This document shows positions 49,847-59,232 of a stretch of 64,000 nt of DNA, piece by piece. Position 1 is the first letter of the stretch; every line of letters starts with the position of its first letter. The notes under the pieces were generated by a model, which worked only from the letters and a program-made list of their open reading frames with translations, did not search any database and had not been told where the DNA came from. The position numbers were made by a program, and so were the translations under genes. This DNA comes from Brevibacillus ruminantium (lineage in GTDB: Bacteria; Bacillota; Bacilli; Brevibacillales; Brevibacillaceae), in the NCBI RefSeq assembly GCF_023746555.1, contig NZ_CP098755.1, forward strand, positions 4,596,001 through 4,660,000, in the 5' to 3' direction.

Positions 49847-50608
49847 TTACCTGCGAACCGCTTCGATCAAAAAGCGATGGCTGGGGATGTCGATGTACCC
49901 GTCTTTTTCAATCTGTTGATGCATCTGCCATAAGCCGTCCGCATACACCTCCGGAGCAAAGTCCGGGATTTGCCAAGGAATGGCGCGCAGATAATAAACC
50001 ACGGCCCCGATGTCGTAAAAGCGGGAAGGTACCGTCTCCTCACGAGATTGGGCGATGACAAAGCCAGCCTCTTCCAGTTGACGGACCGCATAGTCAGCCC
50101 GCCAATGCAGGTAGTCCTGCGGAATCGCCGCTCCCAGCAAGCGATTGAGGAGCACATCGTTTTCTCCACCGACCTGTTGTGTCAGAAAAGTGGCCCCACT
50201 TTTGGCGATGCGATACAGCTCGTGTGGATCAAATGATTCGTGCCGGTTGATGATCAAATCAAAGGTTTCGTCAGGAAACGGCAGGGTGTCTTCCCCATCT
50301 GCTTCCACTACCGTGATCCCTAATGGTTCCAGCCTGTTCCTGGCAACAGCTACATTGGGCTGGTAGCCTTCTGTCGCATACGTCTGCCGGGGGAGCGGTC
50401 CCAGCAGGGAGAGAAATTCTCCTCCCCCTGTTCCCATGTCTAGCAGGGTCGTTATCTTTGGCAGTTTCCGCGTGACCAGACTGGCGTAATTCCAGCTCAA
50501 CGGCGCTTCTTGCAAACGTCCCGTTCTCCCGACATAGGAAAAGTCCCAGCCCTCAAAGGGAACCTCTGTCTCTTTCGACAACCATTCCAACCATTTTTGC
50601 CGATCCAT
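49847..50608 (-). CDS. class I SAM-dependent methyltransferase
   Basis: About 253 residues. SAM-binding motif I is TLLDMGTGGGEFLSLLG at 54-70. It is followed by the acidic strand end VEADGEDTLPF, and motif-IV-like FDLIINRHESFD. The segment FLTQQVGGEND is typical of a Bacillota group of unassigned methyltransferases related in layout to rRNA methylases such as RlmA but lacking its zinc site. It begins at 50608 behind AAAAGGAG; the longer frame to 50629 contains that site. It immediately follows the VWA-protein gene at the end of the large operon and may be read from it. Target unknown. Confidence 0.8.
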   Translation of the reverse strand: MDRQKWLEWLSKETEVPFEGWDFSYVGRTGRLQEAPLSWNYASLVTRKLPKITTLLDMGTGGGEFLSLLGPLPRQTYATEGYQPNVAVARNRLEPLGITVVEADGEDTLPFPDETFDLIINRHESFDPHELYRIAKSGATFLTQQVGGENDVLLNRLLGAAIPQDYLHWRADYAVRQLEEAGFVIAQSREETVPSRFYDIGAVVYYLRAIPWQIPDFAPEVYADGLWQMHQQIEKDGYIDIPSHRFLIEAVRR

Positions 50609-50629
50609 TTTTTTCTCCTTTTTTCCCAT

Positions 50630-53611
50630 TTATCTCTGTTTTCTTTTTTTGGCCGCCAACAGTCTGTTTATCGTCTCATCCTGCTGCCCATCGCCAGACG
50701 TGCTGCCTGTCTGATGGGAGGCGCCTGTCTTCCCTGTCGGGGACGCAGCGGCTTTTCGCTGATCCGCCTGGGTTTTGCCTTGTGGAACCGCTTGTGCTCC
50801 GTGCTCGCCTTCGTCTTTGGACGGTCGAACTGCTTGTGCGCCGCGCTTGCCTTGGCCCTTTGACTGTGGCAACGCTTGCCCGCTGCGCTCAGCCTGTGGC
50901 CGGCTTTGAACGGATTGCCCGTCACTTTCACCGGGCCGTGCCTGGGGATCATGCTGAAAGCGTTGATCGCGTTTTTCTCCCAGGCGGGCAAATACTTCCG
51001 CCCTCTCTGTTTTTTCCGTACCGACAGCACCCGTCTTTCTTCTGCGCAGTAAACCGCTCAACCGCGCCCACCACTGCTCCGGGAGCTGCAAGCGTCTTGC
51101 GGCAACATCCAGCGGCCATAAACACGCTGCCAGCATCAGCAGCCATTCTCCAATCGGCTGCGTCTCCCATTTGGCCGGGAGTTTGCCGGTAAAGACCTCT
51201 TTGGCGTCGGCAATTTTGGTCCCGCCGCCAGCGGCAAGCCACTCCTCCATCTGGGCAGCTCCGTCCTGCGGCAAGCCAAACTCAGGTGAATACGATACGC
51301 TAAGTCCCGCTGTCTGACCCGCGATGATCTGTCCGTTTGCTTTTTCTGTCACCTGAATCAGGTAGCTGCCTGGCTCTGAGGCTGAAAAGCGGCCCTCCAG
51401 CATCCCGGGCGCAACCGGCTTCAACCGGACAACTTCCCTTTTCATCTCCCGGTTTACCACGACAGCCTCCAGCTCCTGCGGCAGCTTCTCCCCTTTCGGC
51501 AGGGAGACGCTGACTTTCCCCTCCGAACCGTCCAGCTTCGTTTCCACTTGCCAACGCCCCGGCGAAATCTGCGGCAGCGTCCAGCCGATGATATCTGTCC
51601 AAAGTCGGCTATTCCCCGGCCATGCGATCCAGTCCGGCGCCCATTTTCCTTCCAAATCACTCGTCCAGGCGACTGCCCGGCCCAGGCCATACTGCCAGCG
51701 GCTGAGAATCGGGTCTGCATCCTGACTCATCAAAAGAGGCTCGGCCGTCTGCTTGATTGTCGTTGCCACATAGGCGCGAAGCATCGGCAAAGGCTGGCGC
51801 AAACCGGTCCAGTCTCCGGTGCCGGTCCACTCGGGTACCTGCGGCTTTTCCACGATGAATGTCCGGCTGGCCAGCGCTGTCTCTTTACTGAAAATCTGCG
51901 GGATGGAAGCGCCGTCGGTAGCGAAGTAATAACGCCCTTTTCCCCACTTGGCGATATCCTCCAACAATTCCGTATCCGAGTCATCCCCGACAGCGACAGT
52001 CGAGACCGTCACATTTTCACCGATCATCTGCTCGAGCAGGCCTTGGTAGTTATCCTCCCGTCCTGATTGTCCGTCGGTCAACAAGATGACGTGCTTGCGC
52101 TTTGTTTTCATCGTCTTGATTCGCTCTGCGGCCATTTGCAAGGCGGGAAAGATATCCGTGCCCCCATCCGCGAAAATACTGCCGATTTGACCCTGGATGG
52201 CTTTCACATCGCTCACATTTTGCGGGGGAACCACTTCCCAGGGGGTGCCGTCAAAGGCAATCACGCCGATTTCGTCTTGCCGATTGAGCATGGCCGTTGC
52301 CCGAATGGCTGCTTCTTTCGCCAATTCCATCTTGTCCAGCCCATACGAATCGCCGGACATGCTGCCTGATTTGTCGATGACCAGGATCAACCCCAGTGTT
52401 GGCAGTTCTTCCTTGCTGCGCAAATCCATATGCACGGGGAGCGCCTCTTCAATCGGCGTCTGGAACCAGCCTCCCATGCCAAAGCCATCCGGTCCGCCTG
52501 TCATGATCAAACCGACACCCAGATCACGGACAGCTGTTCTGATCCGCTCCATATCCGCCTCGCTCATCTCTGTTGCCGAGAGGTCAGCCAGGACGATGGA
52601 CGCGAACTGCTTATAGCCTTCCAGCTCTTTCGGCAGAAGCGCCACATCCTTGTTCTCTACCCGGATATGACCGGCCTGAAGCGCGTTGACCAGATTTTTC
52701 GCCGCTCCCGGATGTCCTTCTACAACCAAGACGGATGGTGTGCCGGTCACTTGGGTATACGCGAATGCCTGGTTATTAGCCTGAACGGTATCGCGCACTG
52801 CTTCGATTTCTACGCGATAGCGGTGAAAGCCCTCATTCATCGCTTTCTCCGAAAAGAGATAGCGATTCTTTCCTTTCTCCACCTGCACAGTCTGGGTGCC
52901 CACCTCGCGATTTCCTTCGTACAGACGGAGTGTCGCACGGGTCGCCACTGTGCTTTCCACGTCCACCTTGATCGTGTATTCCTCACCGGTGTAAAGCTGG
53001 TCAGGCACCTGCACAGAGGAGAGGACCACCTCGTCGCCCTGCGGCTGTTCGAAGAGGACGCTCTCCACGGCGATTCCTCTCTCCGTCGCCAGTTTGATTT
53101 CACGAGCGGTATCCCCCTGATTGGGAAGACCGTCTGTGACCAGAACGATTTTGCCGCGAGCGTTGCTGGGAATCATCGCCTGTGCGAGACGGATTCCTTC
53201 CGCAAGATTGGTGGCGTGCCGGTTTACCTCAACGCTCACCCCCTGCACCTGCCCATTCATCGTCAGGGGTTGGTCCACTGCCGCATTTGCCGCTGCGGCA
53301 ACGACGCCGTATTGATCCTCTTTCTGTTTGCCCGCCACCGCATCCCGCAGAAAACGGAGAAAAGGTTGTTCATCTTTGATCGATGCGGAGCTGTCATACA
53401 CGAATACAACCGTCTCCGCTCGCACCGGGTAGAGAAGCTGGATGCCGGCCAAAGCGAGGATCAGGAGACAAAAGACGGCTGTCCGAATCGCGGCAATGAC
53501 GCTTTTCCGGCTGACAGGCATCTGCTTTTGTCCGCGCCACCAGTGAACGACCACGTAGATGGCGGGAAGGAGCAAGAGCAGGAGCCATGGTTGTTGTACG
53601 TCAATACCCAC
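50630..53611 (-). CDS. large VWA-domain membrane protein (Bat-like, with GATase-like insert)
   Basis: About 993 residues. Two N-terminal helices (LLLLLLPAIYVVVHWW and SVIAAIRTAVFCLLILALAG) lead to a first VWA-like domain with a degenerate motif (VVFVYDSSASIKDE, about 75-230), a beta-sandwich, and a glutamine-amidotransferase-like part (VGLIMTGGPDGFGMGGW). A second VWA domain has a full MIDAS (LILVIDKSGSMSGD, about 420-600). A beta region, a C-terminal membrane segment (EWLLMLAACLWPLDVAAR) and a disordered Gln/Gly/Lys-rich tail of about 110 residues follow. The GTG at 53611 follows GGAGG and overlaps the upstream gene by 11 bases. Such proteins are found with MoxR and DUF58 partners. Function unknown; probably an envelope complex that binds metal through its MIDAS. 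Confidence 0.8.
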   Translation of the reverse strand: MGIDVQQPWLLLLLLPAIYVVVHWWRGQKQMPVSRKSVIAAIRTAVFCLLILALAGIQLLYPVRAETVVFVYDSSASIKDEQPFLRFLRDAVAGKQKEDQYGVVAAAANAAVDQPLTMNGQVQGVSVEVNRHATNLAEGIRLAQAMIPSNARGKIVLVTDGLPNQGDTAREIKLATERGIAVESVLFEQPQGDEVVLSSVQVPDQLYTGEEYTIKVDVESTVATRATLRLYEGNREVGTQTVQVEKGKNRYLFSEKAMNEGFHRYRVEIEAVRDTVQANNQAFAYTQVTGTPSVLVVEGHPGAAKNLVNALQAGHIRVENKDVALLPKELEGYKQFASIVLADLSATEMSEADMERIRTAVRDLGVGLIMTGGPDGFGMGGWFQTPIEEALPVHMDLRSKEELPTLGLILVIDKSGSMSGDSYGLDKMELAKEAAIRATAMLNRQDEIGVIAFDGTPWEVVPPQNVSDVKAIQGQIGSIFADGGTDIFPALQMAAERIKTMKTKRKHVILLTDGQSGREDNYQGLLEQMIGENVTVSTVAVGDDSDTELLEDIAKWGKGRYYFATDGASIPQIFSKETALASRTFIVEKPQVPEWTGTGDWTGLRQPLPMLRAYVATTIKQTAEPLLMSQDADPILSRWQYGLGRAVAWTSDLEGKWAPDWIAWPGNSRLWTDIIGWTLPQISPGRWQVETKLDGSEGKVSVSLPKGEKLPQELEAVVVNREMKREVVRLKPVAPGMLEGRFSASEPGSYLIQVTEKANGQIIAGQTAGLSVSYSPEFGLPQDGAAQMEEWLAAGGGTKIADAKEVFTGKLPAKWETQPIGEWLLMLAACLWPLDVAARRLQLPEQWWARLSGLLRRRKTGAVGTEKTERAEVFARLGEKRDQRFQHDPQARPGESDGQSVQSRPQAERSGQALPQSKGQGKRGAQAVRPSKDEGEHGAQAVPQGKTQADQRKAAASPTGKTGASHQTGSTSGDGQQDETINRLLAAKKRKQR

Positions 53612-55520
53612 GTCGATACACCCTCCATTCCACAAACACGGCCAGAAGCGCCAGCGCCGCAATCCAGTAGGTCAGTTCTCTTGCCCCGTTCAAAGGCAGG
53701 CTTCTGCCCGCAGTGCTTCCCTCTTTTGACTGACTCTCCTCGTTGCCCCCCATCTCTTCGGATGAGCTGCGGCCTCGGCCGCCAGCCACACTTAGCGGGC
53801 GCGGCGTGATCAAAGACTCTGCATCGCTCATCTGAACCGCAAAGTATCTGACAGTGGCAGAGCCCTGCCCTCCTGTTTCCTCCGTCAAGCGGCACAGGCC
53901 TGTTTGTTCCGGTACTTGGTAGAGCCAAGTCGTACCCTTGACATCCAGCACCTCCGTTTTTCCATCGGGCAGGGTGAGCACCCGTTTTGACGCCCCCGGA
54001 GTCAGCGAAATCGAGAGTGCCTCGCCTGGCAATGCCGGGCCGATCGGCACTGCTTGGGCCGAAGAGAGCCAGGAGACGGCATTTTGCATCAGGATCGGGA
54101 ACGCAGGGCGCAGCGGCAGATCAGAATCATGCAGGTCGAAGCCGATCACAAGCACTTTCCTGCCCGATACGGTGCCCGCTGCAATCAGATCTGTCTCTCC
54201 GGCTTTTGCCAACGCCCGCAGGCCGGGTACCGCTCCCCAGACGGCAGTTTTCACCACATGCACGTCCCGCAAATCAACATGCTTCATCACAGGATCATCT
54301 GCCTGGGTGGCTTCCGGTTTGCCGGTCACTTCTGCTACGCCTTGGTACGGAAGCCAGTCCGTCTTTTGATTGGGCGCGATCAGGAGAATATTCCCTTCCG
54401 GCAGCTTTTCGGGTACGACTCCGTCAAATATCCACAGGTCAGCCGCACCGCTTTTGGCCGTAGGCAAGGCTGTTTCTGTCTCCACTTCCACATGGCCGAC
54501 CGTCTGCAGGGCCTGGTGCAGAAAGCGATTGCTCTGCGGACTGACCAGCACAGCCCGGCCTTTTCCGGAGGCATACGGCACACTCCAGCTTTCATTATCC
54601 TCCGCAAGCCCGTCCTCTTCTGCTTCAATCACGGCCCTGTATGCCGGCTTAGATGGCAAGCGCTCAAAGGTGACGGTCTGGGAGGAGCCTCCCTCTACAG
54701 AGAATGTGCCGACGTCCACCAGCTCCTGATCCAGTCCAAAAATGGAGATCGTGCCTTTCTGAGACTGGGAGCCGTGATTGTCAATCCGCAGCAGCCCTTC
54801 CGTATTCCCGGCGCCTGCCTGGGTCACGAAGGCACCGATTGCGACGTTTTCTTTGGTCTGACCCATCTGGTAAAAACGGAAAGGACCGGATATCGAAACA
54901 GGGCCGCCCTGCTCTTGTCCTTCGCTCCCGCCATCCCCGAACCACATCACTCCGCTTCCCTCTTCGGTAGCTGCTATGGCCCCGGCGAGGGAGAGCGCCG
55001 CACGCTGGTCAGCCGTTCCCGGGCGGGGAGCCAGCGAATCCAGGGTCTCCAGAATGGCCTGCTTGTCTGTGCTGCGCGACAGCCAAATTTTCGGTTCGCG
55101 TCCCGCTTCTATCAATGTTACTGCCTGTCCGCTGCCCAGCTCTTCCACGATGCTGCGGACTTCCGTGATTGCCCGCTGAAAACGGGTTTTCTCGCCGTCC
55201 GGCCCGGACTCTCGCGTCAACATGCTGCCTGATGTGTCCACAACCAGAATCGAGTGCTCAGCTATCGCCCCCGCCACGGGAATGGCCGGGCGAATCAGGG
55301 CGAGCACCAGCAGGAGCGCCGCCAGCAATTGCAGGAGCAAAAGCAGATTGCGCTGCAGCTTTTCCCACGGACGAACAGCTTCCCAGCTCTGGAGTGTCCG
55401 CTGCCACAGCAGTGTGCTGGGAACCTCGATGTCCTCCACCTTTCGCTTGAGAAGATAGAGAGCGACGATTGCCGGGACGATCAGGAAAAAACCGAGATTG
55501 CCTAAAGCCATCCACTGCAT
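53601..55520 (-). CDS. BatA-type VWA-domain membrane protein
   Basis: 639 residues. The BatA N-terminal domain has two helices (FFLIVPAIVALYLLKRK and LLLLLQLLAALLLVLALIRP). A VWA domain follows, with the MIDAS motif DTSGSM at 95-100 (ILVVDTSGSMLTRES). The middle is a beta-rich CARDB-like and GATase-like region (ADLWIFDGVVPEKLP). The last helix is at the C-terminus (ELTYWIAALALLAVFVEWRV). It lies 15 bases after the DUF58 gene and overlaps the next VWA gene, so the two VWA proteins are made together and may form a heteromeric complex. Confidence 0.85.
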   Translation of the reverse strand: MQWMALGNLGFFLIVPAIVALYLLKRKVEDIEVPSTLLWQRTLQSWEAVRPWEKLQRNLLLLLQLLAALLLVLALIRPAIPVAGAIAEHSILVVDTSGSMLTRESGPDGEKTRFQRAITEVRSIVEELGSGQAVTLIEAGREPKIWLSRSTDKQAILETLDSLAPRPGTADQRAALSLAGAIAATEEGSGVMWFGDGGSEGQEQGGPVSISGPFRFYQMGQTKENVAIGAFVTQAGAGNTEGLLRIDNHGSQSQKGTISIFGLDQELVDVGTFSVEGGSSQTVTFERLPSKPAYRAVIEAEEDGLAEDNESWSVPYASGKGRAVLVSPQSNRFLHQALQTVGHVEVETETALPTAKSGAADLWIFDGVVPEKLPEGNILLIAPNQKTDWLPYQGVAEVTGKPEATQADDPVMKHVDLRDVHVVKTAVWGAVPGLRALAKAGETDLIAAGTVSGRKVLVIGFDLHDSDLPLRPAFPILMQNAVSWLSSAQAVPIGPALPGEALSISLTPGASKRVLTLPDGKTEVLDVKGTTWLYQVPEQTGLCRLTEETGGQGSATVRYFAVQMSDAESLITPRPLSVAGGRGRSSSEEMGGNEESQSKEGSTAGRSLPLNGARELTYWIAALALLAVFVEWRVYRRGY

Positions 55521-55535
55521 CTATGCCCCTCCTTC

Positions 55536-56417
55536 CTAGCGAATCATTCCCGCCTGCCGGAATACCCGAAAGACGACTTCCTCCAACGGCCTTTCGGTTT
55601 CAACATCAAGCACCGCGATTCCCCTTTTGTAGGCGAACTGCGCTAATTCCTCTTGGTAATCCCGAACAGCTTTGCGGTACTGGTCCATCAGTCCGTGCGT
55701 GACGGAGATTTCTTTTCCTTGAGTCGTTTCGCTGTCAATCAGCCGCAGCTCACCCTGATAAGCCGGGTCGCGTTCTTCTCGGGACAGAAGCTGGACCAGC
55801 GCCACGTCCTGACGGGTCGCCTGCAAATAGGCGATTCCTTCTTCATAGCCAGACTCAAACAAAAAGTCAGACAGAACGAGCGATACACCCGGCTTGCCGT
55901 GAATGGCTCCCGGCGAGCGCATCGCTTGTTCCAGATCTCCGGCGCCTCCGACGGACAGCGAGGAGAGAAATTGGAAAAGCTGGGCCGCTTTGTTTTTCCC
56001 CTGCAAATTGCGCAGAGAAGCGACAATCTCCCGATCAAATGCGTATACAGAAACGTAATCGAGATGGCACAGGGAGATGTAGCCGAGTGCCGCAGCCAAC
56101 TGCACGGCACGCTCCAGCTTGGTCGGTTCTCCGTAGCCCATTGATTTGCTGCAATCGATGTAGAGCGTGACGTGAAGCTCCTGCTCATCGAGAAATTTTT
56201 TGACAAACAGCTTGCCCGATCTGGCATAGGCATTCCAGTCGAGCTGGCGCAAGTCATCGCCCGGGGCATACACCCGGTAATCGGCAAACTCCAGCGAGCT
56301 TCCCGTCTGTCTGGATCGGCGTTTTCCCGCCTGTGTCCCGCTTGCCAGCCGCCTGCTCAATATCTGCATCCGCTCAAGCTGGCTAAGCCAGCCCGGGTCT
56401 AACAGTGGCTTGCTCAT
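55536..56417 (-). CDS. DUF58 domain protein
   Basis: 293 residues. The DUF58 signature is well kept: KRRSRQTGSSLEFADYRVY, then APGDDLRQLDWNAYARSGKL, followed by a VWA-like strand with DCSKSM at 88-93. The N-terminal membrane helices found in many DUF58 proteins are missing, so this is the short, soluble form. It shares ATGA with the moxR stop upstream and lies 15 bases before the batA-like gene. DUF58 proteins regularly accompany MoxR ATPases and VWA proteins; a role as a client or adaptor is assumed for the group. Confidence 0.9.
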   Translation of the reverse strand: MSKPLLDPGWLSQLERMQILSRRLASGTQAGKRRSRQTGSSLEFADYRVYAPGDDLRQLDWNAYARSGKLFVKKFLDEQELHVTLYIDCSKSMGYGEPTKLERAVQLAAALGYISLCHLDYVSVYAFDREIVASLRNLQGKNKAAQLFQFLSSLSVGGAGDLEQAMRSPGAIHGKPGVSLVLSDFLFESGYEEGIAYLQATRQDVALVQLLSREERDPAYQGELRLIDSETTQGKEISVTHGLMDQYRKAVRDYQEELAQFAYKRGIAVLDVETERPLEEVVFRVFRQAGMIR

Positions 56418-57397
56418 GCCCGCTCATCCTTCAGTCCGACCAATATCTCCTGGATGATCCTGTCGGGACGTATCCCGTTGGCCTCTCCCTCGAAGTTGAG
56501 ACCGAGACGATGCCGCAGAGCAGGCAGTGCCACGGCGTCGATATCGTCATAGGAGAGATTGAAGCGGCCCCCCAGCAAGGCTCTCACCTTGGCGAGCGAT
56601 ACCATCGCCTGTACCCCGCGGGGACCTGCACCCGTGCGGACGTAGCGGTTGACCGACTCATTTGCGCCTTCGCCTGGATGGGTTGCCAGCAGAAGCTTGA
56701 CCGCATAGCCCAGCACAGAATCAGCTACCAGGATGTCTCTGGCCGCTTGCTGGATGTCGGCGATTTCTGCGGCGGAAGCCACCTTTTCCACGGCGGAGAT
56801 CTGTCCCGCTGTGGTTCGGAGTACGATTTCCTTCAATTCGTCCTCTGTCGGAAAGGGCACTTCGATTTTCAGCAAAAAGCGGTCCATCTGCGCTTCTGGA
56901 AGCGGATAGGTCCCCTCCTGCTCGAGCGGATTCTGCGTCGCGAGGACAAAAAAAGGATCGGGCAGTGTGCGGGTTACGCCGCCAGCGGAAACCGTTCGCT
57001 CCTGCATGGCCTCCAAAAGCGCACTCTGCGTTTTCGGTGTCGCCCGGTTGATTTCGTCAGCCAGGACGACGTGGGCAAAAATCGGCCCTTTTTGAAACTG
57101 AAAGGACTGCTGTCCCGTCTCGTCTACACGCAAAATATTGGTTCCGGTAATATCCGTCGGCATCAGGTCCGGCGTAAACTGAATGCGCTGAAAGGAAAGC
57201 TCAAACGCCTGGGAAAGCGTCTTGACCAGCAAGGTTTTTCCCAAACCCGGCACTCCTTCCAAAAGAGCATGCCCTCCAGCGAAAACCGCCCACAAAAGCT
57301 GGTCCACCACATCCCGCTGACCAACCAGGACCTTTCCGATTTCCTCCCGTACTTTTTCCACTCGTTGGAGGCATTCTTCCCATGCTTGCTGTGTCAT
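56414..57397 (-). CDS. MoxR-family AAA+ ATPase
   Basis: About 327 residues. Walker A is GVPGLGKT at 48-55 (HALLEGVPGLGKTLLVKTL). Walker B with sensor lies in HVVLADEINRATPKTQSALL, then EAMQERTVSAGG and FFVLATQNPLEQEGTYPLPE, AQMDRFLLKIEV. All are classical MoxR blocks. The C-terminal lid has RTGAGPRGVQAMVSLAKVRA. The frame opens at 57481, but AGGAG ten bases before the ATG at 57397 and family length favour the shorter start. MoxR proteins act as chaperone-like ATPases on VWA-domain partners, of which two are encoded downstream in this operon. Confidence 0.93.
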   Translation of the reverse strand: MTQQAWEECLQRVEKVREEIGKVLVGQRDVVDQLLWAVFAGGHALLEGVPGLGKTLLVKTLSQAFELSFQRIQFTPDLMPTDITGTNILRVDETGQQSFQFQKGPIFAHVVLADEINRATPKTQSALLEAMQERTVSAGGVTRTLPDPFFVLATQNPLEQEGTYPLPEAQMDRFLLKIEVPFPTEDELKEIVLRTTAGQISAVEKVASAAEIADIQQAARDILVADSVLGYAVKLLLATHPGEGANESVNRYVRTGAGPRGVQAMVSLAKVRALLGGRFNLSYDDIDAVALPALRHRLGLNFEGEANGIRPDRIIQEILVGLKDERA

Positions 57398-57487
57398 GTG
57401 TTCACGTCTCCTCACTTGGACTTGCTGTTCAACTGCTTCCAACCGTATCGGCATGCCGTACATGGATATTGCCCGCTGCACATCCCA

Positions 57488-59230
57488 TTACGGCTCAATG
57501 CTGCTGAAGTACTCTTTTACGACGTCCTGGTACTCGCTGGGGATCGAGCCTTTCTCCATGCTTTCCCGGGCAAACTGTGCGTACTGCCCATACACTTCTT
57601 CGTAGGGAAGTGCGCCGCCCGACGTCACCGGCGCATTTGTCTGGCGCGACTGAGAGGCTCCGGCTCCAAGCGGTCCGCCTACGGTATCAGTCGGCCCCTC
57701 GCCCTCAATGCGGGCAGAAGGAACAGTTACCAGCTCGTGACTTCCTGAGCCGAGCCCCGCTCCTGGCCCTTTTCCTGAGCCGTTCCCGTTTCCGTTGCCA
57801 TTGCCGTTGCCATTTCCACTGCCGTTTCCGTTTCCGTTGCCGCTACCGTTCCCGTTGCCGTTGCCGTTCCCGCTTCCGTTGCCATCACCAGAGCCGTTTC
57901 CTTCACTTCCCTGGGCTCCCGGCGAATTTCCTTGGCCGCCTGTGCCATCACCGGGGGCAGATGAACCTGCATTGTTTCCCTGGGCACCGCCTGCAGAAGC
58001 CGACGCCGAACCCGTTCCAGCAGCTCCTGCCGCTCCACCAGCGGTTCCTGCACCAGCCGCGCTGGCGAGCATCATCTGTGACTGCTGCATCGCCGCCATT
58101 GCCTGCGTGGCCAACAGAGCACCTGTATTCGCCTCTATCATCTGCTGAAGAGCTTGCGCCATTGCCGTTTCCAACGGAGCGAAGGCTTGCTGGACATTTC
58201 CCTGGGCCAGTTGTTCGGCTGCCTGTTTGATCTGTTCAGCCGCTTTCGCCAAATCCTGCTCTCCTGCTGCCTGCGCATCTTTTGCCAACTGCTCCGCCGC
58301 TTTTTCCAAAGCCTTCGCAAGCGCCTCCTGCTCTTCGCTTTTCATCGCTGCCACGGCCTTAGCCGCTGCCTGCAGGGCGTCGACCATCGCCTGACGATCT
58401 CCGCTGCTCAGCGCTTGGGCCACTTGCTGCATCCCCTGCTGCTGGCCCATTGCCTGTTGCAGCCGTTGGAGACTGGCTGCATTTCGCTCCTGGGTTTGCT
58501 TCCACTTTTCCAGCTTTTTCTCCGCCGCTTTCAGGGCCTGCAGCCGCTCTGTCGGGCTTTTCGCCTCTGCCAGCGCTTTTTTGGCTTGCTCAGCCATTTC
58601 TTCGATCTGCTTTTTCTGTGCATCACTGAGACCTTCCTTGGCCTTTGCTTCCTCTTGCAGCGCAGCCAGGACTTCCTGGGCCTCTGCCTGAGCCTGCTTC
58701 TCCTGGGCCATCTGTTCGAGGCGGAGATCCTGGGGATTGGGCCAGAGCCACAGCACGAGACTCATAGCGAAAGCGCCTCCCAACAGGTACACCTGTCTGC
58801 GCACCAGCGGCCAAATTTCCACCTGCTCCAAAATACGGGGCAAGGACTGCCGCAGCCTGTTCACCGTATCTTCCCGTTGAACCGCGGCAAGCGGCGAGCT
58901 GCTGTCCCGATGTTCCAAAGCCGTCACGACCCGCTCTGCCAATCCGTGCTGGTCCGCGAACCGGGCCGATTCCAGTTCGCCCGGTCTGGCCGCCCACAAA
59001 CGATACGCGCCCAGCGCAACACCGGCAAGCAGAGCCAGCAGCACCAGCAACGGGTAAGACGGGATGGGAAAAAGACGAGCCAGGAGGAGAATCGCCAGAC
59101 TTCCTCCCAGCCCCCACAAGGCACCTGTCGTCAGCCAGTGAACGCTCTTCTGCACCAAGAGCCTCTTTTGGATAGGCTTCAGCAATGTTTCCACATGATC
59201 CTTGCGTTGTGGACCAAACACGCTCATCAC
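57488..59230 (-). CDS. membrane protein with long coiled coil and Gly-Asn/Ser repeat
   Basis: 580 residues or slightly fewer. Two helices open the chain (ALWGLGGSLAILLLARLF and PLLVLLALLAGVALGAYRLW), with a third at about 150-167 (VYLLGGAFAMSLVLWLWP). A long Ala/Gln/Glu/Lys coiled-coil region follows (about 175-390), then an Ala/Gly-rich part, a run of GNGNGSGNG repeats (about 445-485) and a short globular C-terminus (YEEVYGQYAQFARESMEKGS). It resembles DUF4175-type proteins found with MoxR operons. The start may be GTG/ATG at 59230/59227 or, from the spacing of AGGAG, GTG at 59221. The C-terminus probably meets the MoxR or VWA partners; that is inference. Confidence 0.75.
   Translation of the reverse strand: MMSVFGPQRKDHVETLLKPIQKRLLVQKSVHWLTTGALWGLGGSLAILLLARLFPIPSYPLLVLLALLAGVALGAYRLWAARPGELESARFADQHGLAERVVTALEHRDSSSPLAAVQREDTVNRLRQSLPRILEQVEIWPLVRRQVYLLGGAFAMSLVLWLWPNPQDLRLEQMAQEKQAQAEAQEVLAALQEEAKAKEGLSDAQKKQIEEMAEQAKKALAEAKSPTERLQALKAAEKKLEKWKQTQERNAASLQRLQQAMGQQQGMQQVAQALSSGDRQAMVDALQAAAKAVAAMKSEEQEALAKALEKAAEQLAKDAQAAGEQDLAKAAEQIKQAAEQLAQGNVQQAFAPLETAMAQALQQMIEANTGALLATQAMAAMQQSQMMLASAAGAGTAGGAAGAAGTGSASASAGGAQGNNAGSSAPGDGTGGQGNSPGAQGSEGNGSGDGNGSGNGNGNGNGSGNGNGNGSGNGNGNGNGNGNGSGKGPGAGLGSGSHELVTVPSARIEGEGPTDTVGGPLGAGASQSRQTNAPVTSGGALPYEEVYGQYAQFARESMEKGSIPSEYQDVVKEYFSSIEP
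57781..57902. repeat. hexanucleotide-based minisatellite inside the coiled-coil gene
   Basis: About 20 six-base units of the type GGCAACGGAAGC/GGCAATGGC (read on the minus strand), coding for Gly-Asn and Gly-Ser alternation. Synonymous changes are frequent between units, so the DNA is not a perfect repeat although the protein is. Confidence 0.8.
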
Positions 59231-59232
59231 TC

